This document shows, one piece after another, positions 58,035 through 64,000 of a DNA stretch of 64,000 bases. The number at the start of each line of letters is the position of its first letter. Within the stretch, counting starts at the first letter, position 1. The translations under genes were made by a program, and so were the position numbers. Below the pieces are notes generated by a model, which did not search any database, was not told the origin of the DNA, and saw only the letters and a list, made by a program, of their open reading frames with translations. The stretch comes from Cryobacterium sp. M96 (GTDB lineage: Bacteria; Actinomycetota; Actinomycetes; Actinomycetales; Microbacteriaceae), in the NCBI RefSeq assembly GCF_002929845.1, contig NZ_PJJS01000054.1, positions 144,392 through 208,391 of the forward strand, written 5' to 3'.

Positions 58035-58055
58035 ATGAGCAGGCACGACGCATGA
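58035..58055 (+). CDS. Six-codon leader ORF overlapping the dinB start
   Basis: ATG AGC AGG CAC GAC GCA TGA encodes MSRHDA. The TGA overlaps the dinB ATG at 58052 as ATGA. The first codons repeat those of dinB (ATGAGCAGGCA). It may hand terminating ribosomes to dinB, which has no ribosome site of its own. Confidence 0.4.
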   Translation: MSRHDA

Positions 58056-59272
58056 GCAGGCAGGACGGCAGCGATCGCACGGTCTCGACAGGCGCGGTCG
58101 ACGACAGCACCGCGACCCTGCTCCACATCGACCTGGACGCGTTCTTCGCGTCAGTCGAACTTCTCGATCACCCCGAACTGGTGCACCGCCCGGTGATCGT
58201 GGGGCACCGGTCCGGGCGCTCGGTGGTCACGGCGGCGAACTACGTGGCCCGGCGCTACGGCGTCAATTCGGCCATGCCCATGGCGCTCGCCCTGCGGCGC
58301 TGCCCGGAGGCGGTGGTGCTCGAACCGCACATGGGGCGGTACAAGGAATACTCCGACCGGGTGATGCGCATCTTCGAAGAGTTCACGCCGCTGGTCGAGC
58401 AGCTGGGCATCGACGAGGCCTTCCTCGACGTGGCGGGTGCCCGGCGCCTGCACGGCACCCCGGCCGAGATCGGCGCGAAGATCCGGGCCCGGGTCAAGGC
58501 CGAAACCGGGCTCACCTGCTCGGTCGGCGCGGCGAGCACGAAGTTCGTCGCCAAGATGGCGTCGGGCCGAGCGAAACCCGACGGCCTGCTCGTGATCCCC
58601 GCCGACGAGACCCTCGCATTCCTGCATCCGTTGCCCGTCGGCACCCTGTGGGGGGTCGGCGCCACGACCGAGCAGGCGCTTCTCGGGCAGGGCCTGCGTC
58701 AGATCGGTGACCTCGCCCGCACCCCGCTCGCGGTGCTGCAGAAGTGCGTGGGCGACGCGTCGGGCCGCAAGCTGCACGAGCTTGCCTGGGGGAGGGACCC
58801 TCGGGTGGTCACGGTGGAGCACGAGGAGAAAAGTGTCGGCCACGAGGTCACCTTCGAATACGACGTGACGGATGTCGCCCGGCTCCGTAGCGAACTGCTG
58901 CGGCAGTCCGTTGCGGTGGCTGCCCGGCTGCGCCGCGCAGGCCTCGTCGGCCGCTGCGTGGTGCTCAAGGTGCGCTACACCGACTTCAGCACCGTCACCC
59001 GCTCCCGCACCCTGTCGGAACCGACCAGCGTCGGACGCCGGATCTACGAGGAGGTGGCTGCCAGCTTCGAGGCTCTGGCGGCCTCCGGCATCCGGGTGCG
59101 CCTCATCGGCGTGCGCGTTGAGCAGCTCAGCGGTGGCGACGGCACTGGCACCGGTCTCTGGGACCCCGACGACGACTGGCGGGGAGCCGAACGGGCCGTG
59201 GACTCGGTCACCGCAAGGTTCGGGCGCGGCACGGTGCGCCCGGCGTCGCTGCTGGATCCGGACACACCCTGA
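58052..59272 (+). CDS. dinB: DNA polymerase IV (Y family)
   Basis: Translesion polymerase. 406 aa. Catalytic acids lie in LLHIDLDAFFASVE and LGIDEAFLDV. Other marks are VVTAANYVARRYGV, SVGAASTKFVAKMASGRAKPDG, VGTLWGVGATTEQALLGQGL, and the little-finger domain from residue 250. ATG 58052 chosen because it starts right before the divergent acidic lead; no beta-clamp motif is clear at the C-terminus. No LexA box is seen. Confidence 0.95.
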   Translation: MSRQDGSDRTVSTGAVDDSTATLLHIDLDAFFASVELLDHPELVHRPVIVGHRSGRSVVTAANYVARRYGVNSAMPMALALRRCPEAVVLEPHMGRYKEYSDRVMRIFEEFTPLVEQLGIDEAFLDVAGARRLHGTPAEIGAKIRARVKAETGLTCSVGAASTKFVAKMASGRAKPDGLLVIPADETLAFLHPLPVGTLWGVGATTEQALLGQGLRQIGDLARTPLAVLQKCVGDASGRKLHELAWGRDPRVVTVEHEEKSVGHEVTFEYDVTDVARLRSELLRQSVAVAARLRRAGLVGRCVVLKVRYTDFSTVTRSRTLSEPTSVGRRIYEEVAASFEALAASGIRVRLIGVRVEQLSGGDGTGTGLWDPDDDWRGAERAVDSVTARFGRGTVRPASLLDPDTP

Positions 59273-59314
59273 TCAGGCCCCCTCTGATCAGGCAACCGCA
59301 AACCAGACAGGGGG

Positions 59315-59320
59315 TAGCCT
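59315..59320 (+). promoter_or_regulatory. -10 box for leaderless 59327 gene
   Basis: TAGCCT, six bases, ATG 59327. Confidence 0.45.
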
Positions 59321-59326
59321 GAATCC

Positions 59327-59659
59327 ATGACTAGCCTTCCAGAGAAGCTCGCAGATATCTCTCGTACCGCCGGCGTCAGGTCGGCCTACGGTGATCCGGT
59401 CCAGGTGGACGGCGTCACCCTGATTCCCGTTGCTCTCGTCTACTACGGCTTCGGCGGTGGCGAGGGTGACTCCGCCGTCACCGGCAGCGGGTCCGGCGGC
59501 GGGGGCGGCGGGGCATCCCTGCCGATCGGCGCCTACGTCAAATCGGGCACGACGGTGCGCTTCGAGCCCAACGTCATCTCGTTGCTCGCGGTCGGCATCC
59601 CGTTCCTCTGGGTGGCCGGCAAGGCGGTCTCCCGCGTAGTCCGCGCGCTCAAACGCTAG
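59327..59659 (+). CDS. GerW/YtfJ-like protein
   Basis: 110 aa. PVQVDGVTLIPVALVYYGFGGGEG and a Gly-rich loop, then VRFEPNVISLLAVGIPFLWVAGKAVSRVVRALKR with a C-terminal membrane segment. The N-terminal part fits the GerW (YtfJ) family seen in spore formers and in many non-sporulating actinobacteria; function there is unknown. ATG six bases after a -10 box. Confidence 0.75.
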   Translation: MTSLPEKLADISRTAGVRSAYGDPVQVDGVTLIPVALVYYGFGGGEGDSAVTGSGSGGGGGGASLPIGAYVKSGTTVRFEPNVISLLAVGIPFLWVAGKAVSRVVRALKR

Positions 59660-59737
59660 CAGCGAAGGCTCCCAGCCGCCCGGTCGCCCAGCCACTCCGA
59701 CTGAGGATGTCGGGCTGCTGACTGCGCTCCGGCGCTA

Positions 59738-59880
59738 TCAGTGCCCGCCGGCCAGCTCGATGAGTGAGTCTCCATAACCGAGGTTGAGGGGGGTTCGCGG
59801 ATCGCGGGCTCCGTTGCGCTTGTTCCCGATTCCGACGCGCGTTTTCCCGCGGACAGCGACGCGGTGGATGAACGTAGGCT
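59738..59880 (-). pseudogene. Possible decayed gene 3' end resembling the nhaA tail
   Basis: On the minus strand an open frame runs FIHRVAVRGKTRVGIGNKRN and ends LIELAGGH then stop, the same GGH-stop as nhaA. No start or family is recognisable. It may be the end of a lost gene once next to, or copied from, nhaA. Confidence 0.25.
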
Positions 59881-59920
59881 CTAACCGCCGCGTCTTTCGA
59901 GTCCGCGGACCTGCGGCACA

Positions 59921-60017
59921 TCCGTCCCGAACGAATTCGACGGAGATTGTGCCCTGAACAGCGCATTTGGGCTCAAAAACGGGTGTTGATCGATGAATCT
60001 CCGTCGAATTGGTTCGG
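59921..60017 (-). repeat. Palindromic intergenic element, copy B
   Basis: Left arm CCGAACGAATTCGACGGAGATT (59927-59948) pairs with 59996-60017 at 21 of 22 positions. One arm ends GAATTCGTTCGG, the other GAATTGGTTCGG; copy A shows the same asymmetry in reverse order, so B is inverted relative to A. It lies between convergent genes. Confidence 0.75.
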
Positions 60018-60099
60018 TGCCGGGCACGGCGTTCCGCCCGTGACGACCAGCAGACACTCCGGCTGAGGGAGTTGAGCGGCTGGGTGCGCTCCGGCCCTG

Positions 60100-61473
60100 T
60101 CAGTGCCCGCCGAACCGCTCGTCGCGAGCCGGATCGGCCCCGAACACGTCTGGGACGCCGTCGTTGTCGGCGTCGAGCGCCTCTTTGGCGGCGATGCGCC
60201 CGTAGTGCCGGTTGCGGCTCCGCAGCACCACGGTCGCGAGTAGTGCCGCCAGCAGCGAACCGGTCAGGATAGCCACCTTGGCGTGTTCGTCGTGCGGACT
60301 ACCCTGCCCGAAAGCCAGCTCGCTGATCAGCAGCGACACCGTGAAGCCGACACCGGCGAGCATGGCGACGCCGATCACATCCACCCAGGCCAGGTCCGGG
60401 TCAAGGGCGCCCCGGGTGGTCTTGGTGACCAGCCAGGTGGCGAGCATGATGCCAACCGGCTTGCCCACCACCAGGGCGACGACGATTCCGATCGCGACCG
60501 GGTCGGTGAGGGCCGTTGTCAGGCCTGACACGCCGCCGATCGTGACCCCGGCGGAGAAGAACGCGAACACCGGCACGGCGAAACCGGCCGAGAGCGGGCG
60601 GATGCGGTGCTCGAGGTTCTGCGCCAGGCCCGGGCCGGCGTCGGGTCCGCCGCCACGTCGGCTGCGCAGCACGGGCACGGCGAAGCCGAGCAGCACTCCG
60701 GCCACCGTGGCGTGGATGCCGGAGCCGTGCACGAGAACCCAGGTGGCGAGGCCGAGCGGCAGCAGAACGGCGCCCGCGGCCCACCTGGTGGTGCCGAACA
60801 GATAGGAGTGCGTATGCGCCAGAAAGGCGAAGAGGCTCAGCGGCACGATGGCGAGCAGCAGCAGAACAGGCTGGAGGTCGCCGGAATAGAAGAAGGCGAT
60901 GATGGCGATGGCGAGCAGGTCGTCGACCACGGCCAGGGTCAGCAGGAAGATGCGCAGAGCGCTGGGCAGTTTGGAGCCGATCACGGCGAGCACGGCCACG
61001 GCGAAGGCGATGTCGGTGGCGGTGGGGATGGCCCAGCCTCGTAACATTTCCGGCCCCGAGCTGAACACGATCGCGGTGAAGATCACAGCCGGAACGATGA
61101 CGCCGCCGACGGCCGCGGCGACCGGGACGACCGCGCGGCTGAAGGTGCGCAGATCGCCGGCGACGAACTCACGCTTGAGTTCGAGCCCGGCAATGAAGAA
61201 GAAGATCGCCAGGAGTCCGTCGGCGGCCCACGCGCCGAGGCTCAGATTGAGGTGCCACGGCTCGTAGCCGATCTGAAAGTCCCGCACCGCATAGTAGAAA
61301 TCGGAGGCCCCGGTGTTGGCCAGGGTCAGCGCAAGAACCGTCGCCACCAGCAGGAGAGCGCCGCCCACGGTCTCTTTGCGCAGGATCGTCGAGACGTGCA
61401 GGTACTCGGGATAGCTGCTGCGGCGAAAGACGTTAAGTTTCGGGGTGGGAGGAAGAGGTGATGGTTTCGGCAT
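60100..61473 (-). CDS. nhaA: Na+/H+ antiporter NhaA
   Basis: 457 aa with about 12 membrane segments. [35 protein letters not shown] (ion-site Asp) and [16 protein letters not shown] (the Asp pair) are the NhaA signature; [13 protein letters not shown] is the late motif. The C-terminal tail has DADNDGVPD, like a calcium-binding loop. ATG 61473. Exports Na+ in exchange for protons. Confidence 0.95.
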   Translation of the reverse strand: MPKPSPLPPTPKLNVFRRSSYPEYLHVSTILRKETVGGALLLVATVLALTLANTGASDFYYAVRDFQIGYEPWHLNLSLGAWAADGLLAIFFFIAGLELKREFVAGDLRTFSRAVVPVAAAVGGVIVPAVIFTAIVFSSGPEMLRGWAIPTATDIAFAVAVLAVIGSKLPSALRIFLLTLAVVDDLLAIAIIAFFYSGDLQPVLLLLAIVPLSLFAFLAHTHSYLFGTTRWAAGAVLLPLGLATWVLVHGSGIHATVAGVLLGFAVPVLRSRRGGGPDAGPGLAQNLEHRIRPLSAGFAVPVFAFFSAGVTIGGVSGLTTALTDPVAIGIVVALVVGKPVGIMLATWLVTKTTRGALDPDLAWVDVIGVAMLAGVGFTVSLLISELAFGQGSPHDEHAKVAILTGSLLAALLATVVLRSRNRHYGRIAAKEALDADNDGVPDVFGADPARDERFGGH

Positions 61474-61569
61474 GGACGAGCCTCAGTCAATCAGGATTTT
61501 GTGGCACACGGACATTGCTGTCGACCAGACTTCCCGACACACCACGTCGAGCGTACCGCGTTCGGGCGG

Positions 61570-61764
61570 TCAACGCCGCCCGCGCCAGCTACACCGCCAG
61601 CGTCCCAGCCGCTGGCGGGAGCCCGGCCCTTCCCGCCAGCTGCGGGGGATGTGCCAGGGTCCGCGCACGGGTAGCCCGCGTCGCATCCGTCGTCGCCGCA
61701 AAATGAAGTGGCGCAGCAACAGAAGCAACAGCCCGGCGAGGATCAGGGGAACGGTGAACGTCAT
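61570..61764 (-). CDS. Possible small membrane protein
   Basis: 64 aa from ATG 61764: one hydrophobic stretch TVPLILAGLLLLLLRHFIL followed by a very basic tail (RRRRMRRGLPVRGPWHIPRSW). It would precede nhaA on the same strand. No ribosome site and no recognised family, so it may be chance. Confidence 0.3.
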   Translation of the reverse strand: MTFTVPLILAGLLLLLLRHFILRRRRMRRGLPVRGPWHIPRSWREGPGSRQRLGRWRCSWRGRR

Positions 61765-61827
61765 TCGCGCCCGACAGTGATGCGGGGGCGAGGCGAGGAC
61801 TCCATCCCGCGAGTCTAGGCCGAGGTC

Positions 61828-61833
61828 TATACT
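61828..61833 (+). promoter_or_regulatory. -10 box of the thiamine transporter operon
   Basis: TATACT, about ten bases before the start of the riboswitch sequence. A -35 is not obvious. Confidence 0.55.
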
Positions 61834-61841
61834 TGAATCGA

Positions 61842-61928
61842 ACACGGGAGTCCGGTCAACCGGGCTGAGAGGAAGCTTCTGAAGCTTCGACCGTCGAACC
61901 TGATCTGGATCATGCCAGCGCAGGGAGG
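61842..61928 (+). ncRNA. TPP riboswitch (thi box)
   Basis: The conserved CTGAGA lies at 61864-61869 and the late block ACCTGATCTGGATCATGCCAGCGCAGGGA ends at 61926; together they form the thiamine-pyrophosphate aptamer. The variable P3 hairpin GAAGCTTCTGAAGCTTC sits between them. It controls ykoE-ykoD. Confidence 0.96.
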
Positions 61929-61944
61929 CAAATTTTCTCGTTCC

Positions 61945-61976
61945 CGTGCCCTGGAACCATCTACGGAAAGGGCACG
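61945..61976 (+). promoter_or_regulatory. Hairpin covering the ykoE ribosome site
   Basis: CGTGCCCT (61945-61952) pairs with AGGGCACG (61969-61976); the latter is part of GGAAAGGG, the Shine-Dalgarno for GTG 61981. CACGGGA (61843-61849) at the aptamer start can instead pair with TCCCGTG (61942-61948), excluding the hairpin. Confidence 0.6.
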
Positions 61977-61980
61977 ACCA

Positions 61981-62613
61981 GTGCACGCTACAACAACTCT
62001 TCTCACCTCCACCACGTCCCGCCAGCCGCGTAACTTCCGGTGGCGGGTCGTCGACATCGTCATCGCCAGTGTCATCGGCGTGGCCAGCGGGCTCATCTTC
62101 GTCGTCTGGAACCAGGCGTACAACCCGCTCAGCGGCCTGCTCACCCCGCTGCTGCCGGGCCTGCAGGCTCTCCTGGGCGGCGGATGGCTGTTCGCCGGCG
62201 TGCTCGGCGGCCTCATCATCCGCAAACCCGGCGCCGCGCTCTACACCGAGCTGCTGGCGGCGGTCGTGTCGACTCTGGTCGGCGGCACCGCCTGGGGAGC
62301 CACCATCCTGGTCTCCGGCCTGGTGCAGGGTCTCGGCGCGGAGCTGGTCTTCGCGCTGTTCTTCTACGCCAACTACCGCCTCGTCGTGGCCCTGCTCGCC
62401 GGCGCGGGTGCCGGCCTTGCCCTCGCCGTCAACGACCTGTTGCTCTGGTACCCCGGATCGGCCGTTCCCTTCATCACCATCTACACCGCCTCCTCGATCG
62501 TCTCCGGCATTGTCGTGGCCGGACTGCTGTCCTGGCTGGCCATGCGTGGCCTCGCCCGCACCGGGGCACTGTCGCGGTTCGCCGCCGGGCGATCGAACCG
62601 CACCCAGGTCTAG
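61981..62613 (+). CDS. ykoE: ECF transporter S component YkoE (thiamine/HMP)
   Basis: 210 aa with about five to six membrane segments. VVDIVIASVIGVASGLIFVVWNQAYNP, LLPGLQALLGGGWLFAGVLGGLIIRKPGAAL and SGLVQGLGAELVFALFFYA identify the YkoE family of substrate-binding subunits. GTG 61981 is the start; an in-frame ATG at 61912 lies inside the riboswitch. TPP control supports thiamine or HMP uptake. Confidence 0.93.
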   Translation: MHATTTLLTSTTSRQPRNFRWRVVDIVIASVIGVASGLIFVVWNQAYNPLSGLLTPLLPGLQALLGGGWLFAGVLGGLIIRKPGAALYTELLAAVVSTLVGGTAWGATILVSGLVQGLGAELVFALFFYANYRLVVALLAGAGAGLALAVNDLLLWYPGSAVPFITIYTASSIVSGIVVAGLLSWLAMRGLARTGALSRFAAGRSNRTQV

Positions 62614-62623
62614 GGGGACGGCG

Positions 62624-64000
62624 ATGACACCGGCAGCAGCGGCATCCGTCTCGGGAGCGTCCGTCGTGGCCCGCGGCTGGGGATGGCGGCATGCCGGGCG
62701 GCGGGGCTGGGCCGTCAACGGCCTCGACCTGAGAATCGAGCCGGGCGAGCGCGTGCTGCTGCTCGGCGCCTCCGGGGCCGGCAAATCCACTCTGCTGCAC
62801 GCCCTCGCCGGGGTTCTCGGCGGCGACGAGGAGGGCGAGCAGCGCGGTCAGCTGCTTGTAAACGGCGCCGAGCCGACCGCAGCGCGCGGCCAGGCCGGGC
62901 TGCTGCTGCAGGACCCTGACTCCCAGGTGATCCTGGCGCGGGTGGGCGACGACGTCGCCTTCGGCTGCGAGAACCTGGGGGTGCCCCGCGAAGAGATCTG
63001 GCGCCGGGTGAGCGACGCCCTGGACATGGTCGGCCTGAACCTGCCGCTCAGCCATCCGACGTCGTCGCTGTCGGGTGGACAGAAGCAGCGCCTCGCCCTC
63101 GCTGGGGTGCTGGCGATGCGGCCGGGGCTGCTGCTGCTCGACGAACCTACAGCGAATCTCGACCCTGGAGGCGTGCTGGATGTGCGCGATTCCGTTGCCC
63201 GCGTGCTCGAGAACTCCGCGGCGACGTTCATCGTGATCGAACATCGGGTCGCCGTCTGGCAGAACCTTGTGAACCGGGTGATCGTGCTCGACGCGGCCGG
63301 GGGAGTGCTGGCCGACGGCCATCCCGACGACGTGCTGACCAGGCAGGGGGAACGGCTCGCGGCCGCGGGTGTCTGGGTGCCCGGGCGGGGCAACGGCCTG
63401 ACTGCATCGCGGCGCGAGACCAGCTCGGCGTCGGCGCCCGGCTCGGTCCCTCTGCTCCGCACGCCCGGCCTCGCGGTCGCGCGCACGCGCGTCGGCGTGC
63501 TCGCCCGGGACATCGACCTCACGGTGCACGCCGGCACCGCTCTGGCAGTCACCGGACCGAACGGCGCCGGCAAATCGACCCTGATGCTCACCCTCGCCGG
63601 CCTGCTGAAACCGGCCGGGGGAGCGGTTCTCGCGAGCCCGGAGTTCGCCGGCGGGGCCGACGAGGAACCGATCCGCTGGAAGTCCCGCCAGCTGCTCACC
63701 CGCATCGGCACCGTGTTCCAGAGCCCGGAGCACCAGTTCGTGGCCGCCACCGTGCGGGCCGAACTCGCCGTAGGGCCGCGCGCCCTCAAACGGCCGGAGG
63801 CGAACATCAATGCCCGGGTCGACGAGGTGCTGCAGCGCCTGCGCCTGGACCACCTGGCCGAGGCGAACCCGTTCACCCTCTCCGGCGGAGAGAAACGTCG
63901 GCTGTCGGTGGGCACCGTGCTGGCCACCCAGCCACGACTGCTCATGCTCGACGAGCCCACCTTCGGCCAGGACCTGCGCACCTGGCGGGAGATCGTGGCC
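62624..64000 (+). CDS. ykoD: ECF transporter ATPase with two ABC domains (YkoD-type), partial
   Basis: 459 codons open to the end of the window without a stop. Domain 1 (to about 250): Walker A LGASGAGKSTLLHALAG, Q-loop region LLQDPDSQVIL, signature SSLSGGQKQRLALAG, Walker B LLLLDEPTANLD. Domain 2: TGPNGAGKSTLMLTLAG, FQSPEHQFVAATV, SGGEKRRLSVG, LLMLDEPTFG. The GGGGGACG site lies before ATG 62624. It would power YkoE with a membrane EcfT beyond the window. Confidence 0.93.
   Translation, partial: MTPAAAASVSGASVVARGWGWRHAGRRGWAVNGLDLRIEPGERVLLLGASGAGKSTLLHALAGVLGGDEEGEQRGQLLVNGAEPTAARGQAGLLLQDPDSQVILARVGDDVAFGCENLGVPREEIWRRVSDALDMVGLNLPLSHPTSSLSGGQKQRLALAGVLAMRPGLLLLDEPTANLDPGGVLDVRDSVARVLENSAATFIVIEHRVAVWQNLVNRVIVLDAAGGVLADGHPDDVLTRQGERLAAAGVWVPGRGNGLTASRRETSSASAPGSVPLLRTPGLAVARTRVGVLARDIDLTVHAGTALAVTGPNGAGKSTLMLTLAGLLKPAGGAVLASPEFAGGADEEPIRWKSRQLLTRIGTVFQSPEHQFVAATVRAELAVGPRALKRPEANINARVDEVLQRLRLDHLAEANPFTLSGGEKRRLSVGTVLATQPRLLMLDEPTFGQDLRTWREIVA

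Larger units (their letters stand above)
59660..60099. other. Intergenic region with duplicated nhaA tail and element B
   Basis: A 440-base gap between convergent genes. Bases 59693-59750 match 60055-60112 (the 3' flank and last codons of nhaA) at 48 of 58 positions without gaps. Element B lies between the two copies. Confidence 0.7.

Noticed and set aside
61912-61980. ATG 61912 as the start of ykoE
   Set aside because: It lies in the conserved core of the TPP riboswitch; GTG 61981 has a ribosome site and begins the recognisable protein.

Overview
The window reads as a contiguous piece of a high-GC actinobacterial chromosome, most likely a member of the Microbacteriaceae (Cryobacterium-like). 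The grounds are dense coding with GTG and TTG starts, frequent gcatccg/ggatgcc-type words, mycobacterial-type gene order, an F420-type nitroreductase-like protein, the GlgE maltosyltransferase route, and DivIVA/Scy-like coiled-coil proteins. Names come from recognising protein motifs by eye; no database search was run.

Left part (1-25 kb). A translation and tRNA-modification block comes first: rpsP-khpA-rimM-[FNT channel]-trmD-membrane protein-rplS-lepB-rnhB-DUF2469. It is followed by a long-form GAPDH, an F420-type oxidoreductase, a membrane hydrolase-like protein, an M19 dipeptidase and an SGNH hydrolase. Next is the yraN-yifB(comM)-dprA block. Between dprA and xerC lies a 3.9-kb segment with two secreted proteins (one of five Ig-like repeats, one TasA-like) and a metallophosphoesterase. 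Conserved order then resumes: xerC, M23 peptidase, rpsB-tsf-pyrH-frr-cdsA.

Middle part (25-48 kb). This holds envelope and cytoskeletal genes: a small two-repeat DivIVA-like protein, a lytic transglycosylase-like protein, an AI-2E permease, a 540-residue protein with an almost perfect 11-residue coiled-coil repeat, a membrane protein with an internal lipobox, and a thioredoxin-TPR protein. A glycogen/alpha-glucan cluster follows (glgE-glgB facing away from glgP, then glgX). After it come iscS, a small HTH-membrane protein pair, mnmA and ligA.

Right part (48-64 kb). A PadR regulator and an alpha/beta hydrolase form a small unit next to a DUF1023 protein. Then come gatC-gatA-gatB, an MbfA-type iron exporter, an eroded accessory patch (remnants of a polyamine-type ABC transporter and of an HNH protein), dinB, a GerW-like protein, nhaA, and a TPP-riboswitch-controlled thiamine ECF operon (ykoE-ykoD) that runs off the end.

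Themes that cut across genes: about ten genes have a TANNNT box (one is CAGAAT) exactly six bases before the start codon, which suggests leaderless transcripts. A roughly 95-bp palindromic intergenic element occurs at 32.8 kb and 59.9 kb in opposite orientations, with a partial end match at 11.1 kb and a weak relative at 56.5 kb. Several convergent gene ends carry strong hairpin terminators. I found no tRNA, rRNA, CRISPR array, prophage or intact insertion sequence.
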